NCBI RefSeq assembly: GCF_029639405.1 | Contig: NZ_CP121273.1 | Coordinates: 1-64,000, forward strand | DNA: 64,000 nucleotides | Source of the DNA: Microbacterium proteolyticum | GTDB taxonomy: Bacteria > Actinomycetota > Actinomycetes > Actinomycetales > Microbacteriaceae | Reading direction: 5' to 3' | Shown: positions 19,256-26,980 of the stretch, piece after piece | Numbering within the stretch: the stretch's first letter is position 1 | Layout of the letters: each line of letters starts with the position of its first letter | Translations under genes and position numbers: made by a program | The notes under the pieces: model-generated | Told to the model about the DNA's origin: nothing | What the model saw: the letters and a program-made list of their open reading frames with translations, nothing else | Database searches by the model: none

Positions 19256-19377
19256 TCACTCCGGTGACGTCGAGTGCAGCGCTTTGATCAGCGCCGCCTT
19301 ATTGAGGCGGTAGTACTGGGGATTTTCTGCGCCTTGGCGCGCTCACGCAGCTCGGCCAGTGTCGACTCAGTGGGCAT
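19256..19377 (-). pseudogene. Rho N-terminal-domain-like small gene, frameshifted
   Basis: From the minus-strand ATG at 19377 the frame reads TLAELRERAKAQKI and then, after a one-base shift, PQYYRLNKAALIKAL before a TGA at 19256. The joined peptide resembles the SAP-like Rho_N domain found in small actinobacterial proteins. The span is 122 bp, one base short of an open frame. It abuts a truncated DUF7882 gene on the other strand, so the spot is a mosaic of broken pieces. Confidence 0.4.
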
Positions 19378-19579
19378 GTTCGAGGTCGACATGCGCGACG
19401 GCAGCGGCTACCGCAGCTTCTGGATCCACTCCGGCGTCCCGTTACAGTTCCTGTTCTTCGCCACCCAGTACCCACCCATCAACCGGGCCTGGGTGGAGGC
19501 GATGTTGACCGCGGCGAGCGGACCCCACGGCCTCACCCTGCTGCCGGAACCACCGGCCGAACAGCCTCCGCCTGCCTGA
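19376..19579 (+). pseudogene. DUF7882-like protein, 5'-truncated
   Basis: Sixty-seven codons matching only the second half of the DUF7882-like genes at 34764, 40441 and 41033 (DGSGYRSFWIHSGVPLQFLF; PPINRAWVEAML; LTLLPEP). The family's first ~40 residues (MGRLIY...IDDR...KLRRGE) are missing: homology begins at the edge of the Rho_N-like remnant. An open frame continues upstream to 19274 but without similarity. Probably non-functional. Confidence 0.6.
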
Positions 19580-19712
19580 ACATCGCCTCAACGCGGCTTG
19601 GCGTTCCAGCGGGGCTCGCCGGAACGGCGGGGACCTCATTGCACGGGTGCGGGGAGGACCGTCAGGTCTCGGAGCCCCCCTGACGACATGCTGCCTGGCC
19701 CGGGACCACTGG

Positions 19713-20417
19713 TTACTGTGACAGTTCGCGGTCGAGCCGGTCCAGGAGCACTTCGAGGGACACTTCGAATTCTTCTTGGCTGCGGTCCTGACTGAGCAGG
19801 GGACGCAGCCGCACCACTTCATCGGCGTTGTCCAGCGAGATGCTGCCGTCGTGTTGCGGGATGCTCGCGTCCCCTTCGTCCAGCGGTTCCTCCACCGGGC
19901 CCGTCTGAGCCCCACGGACCGCGGATTCCAGAAGGAGTTGTCCGAGCAGGAAGCTGCTGAAGGACCGGTAGGCGCCGACGGCCTGCGCGTCGGTGAACCC
20001 TTGGCCGATCAGGGCGGTCAGGAACGTGTTGACGACCTCGACGCTGCGCAGCGGAGGGCGCAGCCAGGGCGCCGCCGGGTGCCGGGTGGCCACCAGGGGG
20101 AAGGCCATGGGGTGGTCCATCGCGATCCGGCGGACCTCGTGGGCAACGGTCTGCAAGAAGGCCTGCCAATGCGCCCCGGTCTCTTTCTCGAGCGCGGATG
20201 TCAGGTCGCTCATCAGCAGCGCGACCACCGCCTCAAGGAGGTCCTCCTTGCCATGCACGTGCCGATACAGCGACATCGCTTCGGTATCCAGTCGGTGCGC
20301 CAGGGTCCGCATCGACAAGCCCTGCGCGCCCGATTCGTCGATCATCTCCAGCGCGTTCTTCACGATCAGCTCGCGGCTGAGTCCTTTGGGCGACGATCCC
20401 GCCGCGCTTTTACTCAC
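19713..20417 (-). CDS. TetR-family regulator (TetR_C type)
   Basis: 234 residues: N-terminal TetR helix-turn-helix (LSMRTLAHRLDTEAMSLYRH) and a long C-terminal ligand-binding domain like that of tetracycline-type TetR proteins. GTG 20417 follows GGAGGT by seven bases. No drug pump lies beside it; the nearest divergent gene is the membrane protein at 20665, with a perfect palindrome between. Ligand and targets unknown. Confidence 0.85.
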   Translation of the reverse strand: MSKSAAGSSPKGLSRELIVKNALEMIDESGAQGLSMRTLAHRLDTEAMSLYRHVHGKEDLLEAVVALLMSDLTSALEKETGAHWQAFLQTVAHEVRRIAMDHPMAFPLVATRHPAAPWLRPPLRSVEVVNTFLTALIGQGFTDAQAVGAYRSFSSFLLGQLLLESAVRGAQTGPVEEPLDEGDASIPQHDGSISLDNADEVVRLRPLLSQDRSQEEFEVSLEVLLDRLDRELSQ

Positions 20418-20508
20418 AAAGCACCTCCATGTCAATCCTCGCCTCACGGTCGCCGCAGGCCGCTTACGGTGTACGCAGGGCGCGGACCCTCCGGAACCCG
20501 GCCAGCCG

Positions 20509-20542
20509 GAACTAGGTGCGAAGAGACGTTCGCACCTAGTTC
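20509..20542. promoter_or_regulatory. Probable TetR operator
   Basis: A perfect 14-bp inverted repeat, GAACTAGGTGCGAA (20509-20522) and its complement (20529-20542), with a 6-bp spacer. It lies between the TetR gene and the divergent gene at 20665, the expected place for an operator controlling both. Confidence 0.65.
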
Positions 20543-20664
20543 ACACGCATCACAAATGAATCACAACGTCAGCGACGCGCGGTCCTTCCCGGCGTCGTGA
20601 TCCTCGACAAGGCAGCGTCCGCGTCATCTCGCATGGGCCGCGGAACGAGAAGTGAGAAGAGCTC

Positions 20665-21321
20665 ATGTCAGATAACCGCACGAACGACTCTTACGACCGG
20701 CGGGACACGACGTCCCCGTCCGCGACTGCCGCTCATGCGGTCGGTGGCGGGGGCAGCACCCGTGAGGAGGTGCTGGAGAGGGAAAAGGAACAGTTCGGGG
20801 GGATGAAGTTCGGTTCCGCGTTCTTCGGCTGGCTGACCGCCACCGGCACCGCCGTCCTCCTCACCGCGCTGCTGGCTGCGACCGGCACCGCCGTCGGATT
20901 GGGCAACCAGGTCGACCCGGGCGAGGCCGCCGATGCCGCAGCGGAGAACGCGGCCACGATCGGCATCATCGGCGGGATCGTGATTGCCCTGATCCTGCTG
21001 ATCGCGTATTTCTGCGGCGGATATGTCGCCGGGCGGATGGCACGTTTCGACGGCGTCAAGCAGGGAATCGCGGTGTGGCTGTGGGCCATCATCATCGCCG
21101 TGGTGCTGGCGATCATCACCGCCGTCGCCGGTGCCCAGTTCAACGTGCTCGGCAACCTGAACAGCTTCCCCCGCATCCCCATCGGCGAGGGCGATCTCAC
21201 CGCGGGCAGCATCATCACCGCCATCGTCGCGGCGCTGATCGCGCTCGGCGGTGCGATCCTCGGCGGCCTCGCCGGGATGCGCTACCACCGCCGTGTCGAT
21301 AGGGCCGGCCTCGGCCGCTGA
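20665..21321 (+). CDS. Four-helix membrane protein of stress cluster, unknown function
   Basis: 218 residues: a polar N-terminal ~50 residues (EEVLEREKEQFGGMKFGSAF) then four membrane helices rich in Gly/Ala/Ile with a YFCGGYVAGRMARFDG loop, and a short basic tail. Similar proteins occur next to PRC-barrel and DUF2382 genes in soil actinobacteria; no enzymatic motif is visible. It starts a plus-strand set running to 24018. Confidence 0.75.
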   Translation: MSDNRTNDSYDRRDTTSPSATAAHAVGGGGSTREEVLEREKEQFGGMKFGSAFFGWLTATGTAVLLTALLAATGTAVGLGNQVDPGEAADAAAENAATIGIIGGIVIALILLIAYFCGGYVAGRMARFDGVKQGIAVWLWAIIIAVVLAIITAVAGAQFNVLGNLNSFPRIPIGEGDLTAGSIITAIVAALIALGGAILGGLAGMRYHRRVDRAGLGR

Positions 21322-21380
21322 CCCACCACACCCTGAGCTCCCGGGCGCCCGTATCGGGAAGAAAGAAGAGAACCATCACC

Positions 21381-22172
21381 ATGATTGACACCACCAACAT
21401 CAACGACCTGATCGGCGCCGACGTGTACGGCTCCGACGACGAGAAGATCGGCTCGGTCGGCCAGGTATATGTCGACGCCGAAGCACAGACCCCGACGTGG
21501 GTCACCATCAAGACCGGCCTGTTCGGCACCTCGGAAACCTTCGCCCCGCTGGACGACGCGTCTTTCGATGGTTACCAGGTCCGTGTCGCATACCCGAAAG
21601 ATACGGTCAAGGACGCCCCGCGAATTGACAGCGACGGGGAGATCAGCCGCGAAGAAGAAGACGCGCTATACACCTACTACGGCAACGGCACCGCCGCCCC
21701 TGACGCGGCACTGTATGACCAGGACATCGACCGGGGCAACGCCGCTCCCCGTGACACGGAGGGCTACGACACCTCCGGTCCCACCACCGGCGATGCGATG
21801 ACCCGGTCTGAGGAGCAGCTGCACGTCGGAACAGAGAAGGTCGAGACCGGCCGAGCCCGGCTGCGCAAGCACATCGTCACCGAGCAGGTCACCAAGACCG
21901 TCCCGGTCAGCCACGAAGAGATCACCGTCACCCGCGAACCCATCACCGACGCCAACCTCGGCGACGCGATGGCCGGCGGGGAGCTCACCTCGGAGGAGCA
22001 CGAAGTGGTCCTCACCGGGGAGCGAGTCGTCACCAGCAAGGAAACCGTCCCGGTCGAGCGCGTCAGACTCGGCACCGAGACGGTCACCGACCAGCAGCAG
22101 GTCACCGAAGACGTGTCTCACGAAGAGATCGAGCTGATCGACCCCGACGCGGACAGCACCCCTTCGAAGTAG
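21381..22172 (+). CDS. PRC-barrel and DUF2382 (YsnF-like) stress protein
   Basis: 263 residues. Residues 1-90 form a PRC-barrel (LIGADVYGSDDEKIGSVGQV); residues ~150-255 form DUF2382 with repeated RLRKHIVTEQVTKTVPVSHE and EEVVLTGERVV-like strands; the linker is acidic. AGAAAGAAGAGA precedes the ATG. Two-domain PRC/DUF2382 proteins are linked to general stress response. A second DUF2382 protein is at 23283. Confidence 0.88.
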   Translation: MIDTTNINDLIGADVYGSDDEKIGSVGQVYVDAEAQTPTWVTIKTGLFGTSETFAPLDDASFDGYQVRVAYPKDTVKDAPRIDSDGEISREEEDALYTYYGNGTAAPDAALYDQDIDRGNAAPRDTEGYDTSGPTTGDAMTRSEEQLHVGTEKVETGRARLRKHIVTEQVTKTVPVSHEEITVTREPITDANLGDAMAGGELTSEEHEVVLTGERVVTSKETVPVERVRLGTETVTDQQQVTEDVSHEEIELIDPDADSTPSK

Positions 22173-22181
22173 ACCCCCCCT

Positions 22182-22223
22182 GTCGTGCCGGTCAGTTCAG
22201 AGCGGGCTCCTGGCCGGCACGAC
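22182..22223. terminator. Terminator-like hairpin after PRC/DUF2382 gene
   Basis: A perfect 10-bp stem GTCGTGCCGG (22182-22191) pairs with 22214-22223 around a 22-nt loop, starting 10 bp after the stop. There is no long T-run. Confidence 0.55.
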
Positions 22224-22323
22224 TTCACCCACCCCTGACCCCGCCGCAACAATCGCAATTCCGTTGACACCCTCGAGCCCACTCGGTGTGCGTCACCAAT
22301 CCCTCTGAAAGAGAGTCACCACT

Positions 22324-23100
22324 ATGAATATCCCTGTCATCCTGCAGGACGCGTTGGCCGCGGTCATCACGTTCGTCCCGCTCGCCCTGTTGTTCCTGCT
22401 GATCCTGATCGTCGGCCTCATCGTCGCGAAGCTCATCTCCAAGGGGCTGGAGAAGCTCCTCGAAAAGGTCGGCTTCGACCGTCTTGTCGAACGCGGCGGA
22501 ATCAAGAAGGCACTGGCCAAGTCGAAACTGGACGCGTCCGACATCGTCGGGAAGATCGTCTACTACACGCTCGTGCTGTTCGTGCTGCAGTTCGCGTTCG
22601 GTGTGTTCGGACCCAACCCGGTCAGCGACCTGCTGGAAGGCATCATCGGGTTCCTGCCGAAGATCATCGTCGCGATCATCATCATCGTGATCGCCGCCGC
22701 CATCGCCGCCGGCGCGAAGGGGCTCATCCAGAACACCCTGGGCGGGCTGTCGTACGGGAAGATCCTCGCCAACATCGTCGCGATCTTCATCCTGTTCCTC
22801 GGTGTCACCGCCGCGCTGAACCAGATCGAGGTCGCCACGACCGTCACCACCCCGATCCTCATCGCCGTGCTCGCGATCATCGCCGGTGTGATCATCGTCG
22901 GCGCCGGTGGTGGACTGATCAAGCCCATGCAGCAGCGTTGGGAAGCGATGCTGACCAAGGCCGAAGAAGAGGCGCCGAAGATCCAGCAGGAAGCCAAGAA
23001 CGCGCCCAGCGTTACGGAGCAGGCCAAGCAGGCGAAGGACCAGGTCCAGAACGCCACCCGCACCCAGCCGCAGCGTCCCACGCTGCCGCCCCGGGTCTGA
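22324..23100 (+). CDS. Membrane protein with mechanosensitive-type TM helix repeats
   Basis: 258 residues with about four long helices spaced by amphipathic segments (SKGLEKLLEKVGFDRLVERG; AKGLIQNTLGGLSYGKILAN), the pattern of CmpX/MS_channel TM-helix proteins. It ends in a Glu/Lys/Gln-rich tail that may be coiled coil. No MscS pore domain is present, so gating is not assured. Probably an envelope-stress protein given its neighbours. Confidence 0.75.
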   Translation: MNIPVILQDALAAVITFVPLALLFLLILIVGLIVAKLISKGLEKLLEKVGFDRLVERGGIKKALAKSKLDASDIVGKIVYYTLVLFVLQFAFGVFGPNPVSDLLEGIIGFLPKIIVAIIIIVIAAAIAAGAKGLIQNTLGGLSYGKILANIVAIFILFLGVTAALNQIEVATTVTTPILIAVLAIIAGVIIVGAGGGLIKPMQQRWEAMLTKAEEEAPKIQQEAKNAPSVTEQAKQAKDQVQNATRTQPQRPTLPPRV

Positions 23101-23117
23101 TCGCCCCGGAACACCGC

Positions 23118-23155
23118 GTGGTGCTGGTCCCGCTCCCTGGCGGGGCCAGCACCAC
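23118..23155. terminator. Terminator-like hairpin
   Basis: GTGGTGCTGG (23118-23127) pairs perfectly with 23146-23155, and further GC pairs extend inward. It follows the 22324 gene by 17 bp and precedes the small gene at 23179. Confidence 0.55.
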
Positions 23156-23178
23156 CCCTCTCTGACAGGAAACCACCC

Positions 23179-23286
23179 ATGCACAAGCTGATCCGCTTAC
23201 TTCCGATCCTTCTTCCCCTGGCGCTGAAGCTGTTCCGATCGCGGCCGGGTGGTCGCCAGGCCGGCCCGCCCGCACCGCGGCGATGA
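23179..23286 (+). CDS. 35-residue membrane-type small protein
   Basis: Reads MHKLIRLLPILLPLALKLF then a basic tail (RSRPGGRQ). One amphipathic or membrane helix with positive ends. It has an ACAGGAAA ribosome site and its stop overlaps the next start (ATGA), so it is probably translated and coupled to the DUF2382 gene. No family recognised. Confidence 0.55.
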   Translation: MHKLIRLLPILLPLALKLFRSRPGGRQAGPPAPRR

Positions 23287-23663
23287 CCCCGACCGACGAT
23301 CCGGAACTGGTGCGACACGAGGAACACCTTCACGTCAGCACCGAAACAGTCCCCGTCGAGGCGATCCGAATCGAGAAGGTCATCGTCACCGAAACGCGCA
23401 CGTTCACCGCAGACGTGCGCCGCGAGGAACTCCGCATCACCCGCGCACCCATCACCGGCCAGAACAGTCGGAGCTCGGTATCGTCGAACGCACCGACGCT
23501 ACCGATCGTGATCGTCTTGCGCGAAGAACAGCTGACCGTCACCACCCGCATCGTTCCGGTCGAGAAGATCACCGTGAACGTCGCCAACGTCATTAGCGAA
23601 CAGCACGTCAGCGAACCCATCCGACATGAACACGTCGACGTCGTCGAACACCGCCTTCCATGA
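23283..23663 (+). CDS. DUF2382 (YsnF/AvaK-like) protein, single domain
   Basis: 126 residues containing two beta-rich repeats with the DUF2382 pattern (EEHLHVSTETVPVEAIRIEK; EEQLTVTTRIVPVEKITVN). It lacks the PRC domain of its relative at 21381. Coupled to the small protein upstream. Likely a stress-response protein of unknown activity. Confidence 0.75.
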   Translation: MTPTDDPELVRHEEHLHVSTETVPVEAIRIEKVIVTETRTFTADVRREELRITRAPITGQNSRSSVSSNAPTLPIVIVLREEQLTVTTRIVPVEKITVNVANVISEQHVSEPIRHEHVDVVEHRLP

Positions 23664-23808
23664 CCGCGGCGTGGGCTAGTGCCGCCGGCCATCAGTCGTC
23701 AGCTCCGCCCGGAGACCCGCGGAATCACCATGTCCGGGTGAGGTTCTACGAAGGTTGCAGGCAAGCATGGAACACCACCGGCTGGCACGGACGAGCGCGG
23801 GAGGCGAA

Positions 23809-24018
23809 ATGAGTGCGCGCATCTACCAGGTCATGGTTCGTGGCCGGATGAGCCCCGCGCTGACGGACTCGTTCACTGCGTTTGAGATCGACACCGACAC
23901 GGACGGACTGACACGACTGATTGGCGACGTGCCCGACCAGTCGCACCTCCTGGGGCTGCTTACCGCCTTGAACGACCTCCACATCGAGATCGTCTCCGTC
24001 AACCCCGTAGCCCGCTGA
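23809..24018 (+). CDS. Small conserved actinobacterial protein, unknown function
   Basis: 69 residues, beginning MSARIYQVMVRGRMSPAL and ending DQSHLLGLLTALNDLHIEIV. This matches a widespread short family in Actinobacteria (anti-parallel sheet, DQaxLxGLL motif) that I know only as hypothetical. ATG 23809 is chosen because GGGAGG lies 5 bp upstream; an in-frame ATG at 23755 is less likely. Confidence 0.6.
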   Translation: MSARIYQVMVRGRMSPALTDSFTAFEIDTDTDGLTRLIGDVPDQSHLLGLLTALNDLHIEIVSVNPVAR

Positions 24019-24066
24019 CACCAAGACCTGCGCTGACAAACACCACCGCCCGCCGGACCCCATCGG

Positions 24067-24160
24067 TGTCTCGAATATGTACAGCTAAATGAGACATGAT
24101 GAGCGATGCGTCAAAGGGTGCCGTCGTCACACAATTTCGGGCGCTGAGAACGTCTCGAAA
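24067..24160 (+). repeat. Transposon-end or res-like repeats upstream of recombinase
   Basis: GTCTCGAA occurs at 24068 and 24152 in the same direction. The first copy is part of a spaced inverted repeat, GTCTC to GAGAC (24068-24095). Such repeats fit either transposase sites at the end of a Mu/Tn552-type element or subsites for the serine recombinase at 24226. The opposite end of an element was not found. Confidence 0.4.
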
Positions 24161-24225
24161 AGTTGCCTCATCGCGCTCTGCCTCACGGGGTCGCGCGACA
24201 GGAGTTTGTGAGGCATGCTGATCGG

Positions 24226-24822
24226 GTGAGGCTTCTCGGGTACACGCGCGTGAGCACCGTCAGTCAGGACGCGCGCCTGCAACTCGACGCCCTGGGCGCG
24301 ACGGGTGTTGAGGCGAGGGACGTCTTCTCAGACGTGACCTCGGGCAGCCGTGCCGCGGTGCAGCGGCCAGGGATGAAGAGACTTCTGGAGTACGCGGAGC
24401 CCGGCGACACGGTGGTCGTCTGGCGCATCGACCGACTCGGGCGCTCCCTCATCGACGTGCTGAACACGGTGAACCTGCTGCGCGAGAAGGACGTGAAGGT
24501 TCGATCGATTTCGGATGGCATCGACCCCGAGACCTCGTCCGGGCGGATGATGCTGGGCATGCTCGCGACGCTGGCGGAGTACGAGCGTGAACTGATCACC
24601 GAGCGAGTCAACGCCGGCATCGCCGCGGCGAAGCAGGCTGGCACGCGCTTCGGCCGGCCACCCGTGGATCCGGGCGTCGTGAAGGAGAAGCTTGCGATCG
24701 TGCGAGACGCGCGCGCGAAGGGACGCACCGCCGAAGACGCAGCCCGACTGGTCGGATGGTCCAGAGCGACGCTCTACCGTCATCAGCACGCCACCGGCAC
24801 CCCGGCAGCGGTCGGCGACTAG
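24226..24822 (+). CDS. Serine recombinase (resolvase/invertase type)
   Basis: 198 residues. The catalytic serine is S10 in GYTRVSTVSQD; the RIDRLGRSL arginines, the ATLAEYERELITERVNAG helix and a C-terminal helix-turn-helix (TAEDAARLVGWSRATLYRH) complete the small resolvase fold. GTG 24226 gives the standard N-terminus. It precedes a truncated Mu-type transposase by 8 bp, as in Tn552-like elements where a resolvase accompanies the transposase. Confidence 0.9.
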   Translation: MRLLGYTRVSTVSQDARLQLDALGATGVEARDVFSDVTSGSRAAVQRPGMKRLLEYAEPGDTVVVWRIDRLGRSLIDVLNTVNLLREKDVKVRSISDGIDPETSSGRMMLGMLATLAEYERELITERVNAGIAAAKQAGTRFGRPPVDPGVVKEKLAIVRDARAKGRTAEDAARLVGWSRATLYRHQHATGTPAAVGD

Positions 24823-24829
24823 ATGTGCC

Positions 24830-25264
24830 ATGGACGCGCTGGCCCGGTGGCGGATCCTGCGTCTCCATGTCGAGGATGACATTCCCCTGGCCACGCTGGT
24901 CAGGGAGACCGGAATCGGTCTGCGCACCCTTCAACGCTGGAACCATGACTACGCGGTGGCGGGGATCGACGGGCTGAAACCGAGCGCGCGAGCGGACGCG
25001 GGGACCCGGCGCACCGACCCAGACCTGGTCGCGTTCGTTGAGCAGCTCGGACTCACCAAACCGCGTCCCGGGATGACGGCCTTGCACCGGCTCGCCATGG
25101 CCGAGGCCGACCGCATCGGGTGCGCCCGTCCAAGCTATTCGACGGTCCGGTCGATCCTGCACCGCCTTGACCCGGCACTCGTGACCCTCGCGCTGGACGG
25201 CCCAGCCGCGTACCGGGACCGACACGAGCTAGTGTTCCGCCGCCGACCGCGAGCCTACAAGTAA
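24830..25264 (+). pseudogene. Mu/Tn552-type transposase, N-terminal fragment
   Basis: 144 residues covering only the DNA-binding region: a helix-turn-helix (TLVRETGIGLRTLQRWNHDY) and a second HTH (MTALHRLAMAEADRIG...SYSTVRSIL). The catalytic DDE domain that should follow RDRHELVFRRRP is absent; the frame stops six codons after that point. The gene was cut when the fatty-acid module downstream was joined or when the element decayed. Confidence 0.7.
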
Positions 25265-25278
25265 GGTGACCCTTACTT
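25259..25278. repeat. Inverted repeat at transposase/TetR-module junction
   Basis: AAGTAAGG (25259-25266) and CCTTACTT (25271-25278) around a 4-bp centre. It straddles the end of the transposase fragment. It could be an operator or a junction scar; there is no T-run to make a convincing terminator. Confidence 0.4.
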
Positions 25279-25357
25279 CAACCCATCGCGGCGGCCCGCG
25301 GACGCGGAGTGAGCAGAAGCGGGCACGAAGGCACCGAACGCAAGACGTCCACCCCCA

Positions 25358-25387
25358 TTGCGGCGTGCACTCATTAATGAGTACGAT
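25358..25387 (+). promoter_or_regulatory. Promoter and TetR operator of the oleate hydratase operon
   Basis: TTGCGG (25358-25363) and TACGAT (25382-25387) are 18 bp apart. The spacer contains the perfect palindrome ACTCATTAATGAGT (25369-25382). A TetR protein bound there would block the promoter that drives its own gene and the two lipid genes. Confidence 0.6.
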
Positions 25388-25408
25388 CCATTTCAGAAGG
25401 AGGAACGG

Positions 25409-26062
25409 ATGTCCGCTACGAACGCAGTCAGTCGAAGGTCGAGGTCGATGGAGGCCAAGCAGCGGCGGATCTCCGAGGCGGCAGCCGAACTGTTCGACGC
25501 CGAGGGCTTCAGCGCCGTGACCACCCAGCAGATCTCGGACCGGGCAGACGTGGCCGCAGGCACTCTGTTCCGGTACGCCGCTTCGAAGAGCGAGTTGCTG
25601 TTGATGGTCTACAACTCCAAGCTCGACGAGGCGCTTCGCGAGGGCCTGGAGCGCGCCGAATCGGTCAGCGACCCGGTCGAGGCCGTGGTCGCGTTGGTCG
25701 AGCCGCTCGTGACACGGGCGAGCGAGTCGCCGGAGAACGCGGCCACCTACCAGCGCGAGCTGCTCTTCGGGTCGCCGTCCGAGAGATTCCGGCTCGAGGG
25801 CCTCGCTCACGTGCAGGCCTTCGAGGAAGCACTCGCCGCGCGCCTGGTCGACAGCGACCGAGGACGCGGGGTGACCGACGACCACGACGCCGCACGCGTC
25901 GCGAGCAGCTCCGTCTTCGCCGTGGTCCATCTCGCAATCGCTCGGCTGTACACCGGCGCCCACCGCGGACACGATCTGCGAGACGACCTCCGCCACCAGA
26001 TCGCGCAGATCGTGCGGGGGCTGGCGGCGACCCGCGAGGCAACCGGCGAACGTCGACCATGA
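25409..26062 (+). CDS. TetR/AcrR-family regulator of fatty acid module
   Basis: 217 residues with an N-terminal HTH (VTTQQISDRADVAAGTLFRY) and a variable C-terminal ligand domain. AGAAGGAGG precedes the ATG by 6 bp. It is first in a plus-strand set with a 3-hydroxyacyl-CoA dehydrogenase-like gene and oleate hydratase, so an acyl-CoA or fatty acid is the probable effector. Confidence 0.85.
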   Translation: MSATNAVSRRSRSMEAKQRRISEAAAELFDAEGFSAVTTQQISDRADVAAGTLFRYAASKSELLLMVYNSKLDEALREGLERAESVSDPVEAVVALVEPLVTRASESPENAATYQRELLFGSPSERFRLEGLAHVQAFEEALAARLVDSDRGRGVTDDHDAARVASSSVFAVVHLAIARLYTGAHRGHDLRDDLRHQIAQIVRGLAATREATGERRP

Positions 26063-26096
26063 CAACCACACAGAACAGGAAATGAAGGAGAGCAGA

Positions 26097-26954
26097 ATGA
26101 GCAGCATCCACAAGGTCACAGTCCTCGGCACCGGCGTCCTGGGATCGCAGATCGCGTTCCAGACGGCGTTCAGCGGCTTCGACGTCGTCGCCTACGACAT
26201 CAGTGACGAGATTCTCGAGAAGGCGAAGTCACGTTTCTCGTCACTGGCAGAGACCTACAAGCAGGACGGCGTCGCCGGGGCCGCCGAGGGGAAGGCGGAG
26301 AAGGCGCTCGAGAACCTGACGTATTCCTCCGACCTGGCAGACGCCGTCAAGGACGCGGATCTGGTGATCGAGGCGATCCCCGAGGTCTTGAAGCTGAAGC
26401 AGGAGACCTACGAGAAGCTCGCCGAGGTGGCGCCGGAGAAGACGATCTTCGCGACCAATTCCTCGACGCTGCTGCCCAGCGACATGAAGGACTTCACCGG
26501 CCGGCCGCAGAAGTTCCTCGCTCTGCACTTCGCCAATCAGGTCTGGAAGTTCAACACCGGAGAGGTGATGGGAACGGACGAGACCGACCCCGCCGTCTTC
26601 GATGAGATCGTCGACTTCGCGGCCGAGATCGGCATGGTGCCGATTCCGATCCACAAGGAGAAGGCAGGTTACGTCCTGAACTCTCTCCTGGTGCCCTTCC
26701 TGAACGCCGCAGCCGAGCTCGCCGCCGGCGGATACGCGGAGCCGCATGACGTCGACAAGGTCTGGCGCATCGCGACCGGCGCCCCCATGGGGCCGTTCCA
26801 GATCTACGACGTCATCGGGCTGACCACGCCGTACAACATCATGTCGCACGGCAGCCCGGAGGCTCAGAAGATCGCCGCCTGGTTGAAGGAGAACTACATC
26901 GACAAGGGCAAGCTCGGCATCTCGACGGGCCACGGCTTCTACGACTACGAGTGA
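26097..26954 (+). CDS. 3-hydroxyacyl-CoA dehydrogenase family protein
   Basis: 285 residues: Rossmann domain with GTGVLGSQIA at the N-terminus, the FATNSSTLLPSDM and LHFANQVWKFN segments near the active site, and the helical C-terminal domain (EKAGYVLNSLLVPFLNAA). Typical length for a single-function NAD-dependent enzyme oxidising 3-hydroxyacyl substrates. AAGGAGAG gives the ATG at 26097. Paired with oleate hydratase it could act on hydroxy fatty acid derivatives, but this is inference. Confidence 0.85.
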   Translation: MSSIHKVTVLGTGVLGSQIAFQTAFSGFDVVAYDISDEILEKAKSRFSSLAETYKQDGVAGAAEGKAEKALENLTYSSDLADAVKDADLVIEAIPEVLKLKQETYEKLAEVAPEKTIFATNSSTLLPSDMKDFTGRPQKFLALHFANQVWKFNTGEVMGTDETDPAVFDEIVDFAAEIGMVPIPIHKEKAGYVLNSLLVPFLNAAAELAAGGYAEPHDVDKVWRIATGAPMGPFQIYDVIGLTTPYNIMSHGSPEAQKIAAWLKENYIDKGKLGISTGHGFYDYE

Positions 26955-26980
26955 CCAAGGAACAGAGAAGGAAGAAAAAG

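Noticed and set aside
19274..19375. N-terminal part of the 101-residue frame with the DUF7882 fragment
   Set aside because: No similarity to the family, and the opposite strand there reads as a Rho_N-like remnant; only 19376-19579 is family sequence.
25259..25278. AAGTAAGG/CCTTACTT as a terminator
   Set aside because: Short stem, AT-rich and no T-run; kept only as an inverted repeat.
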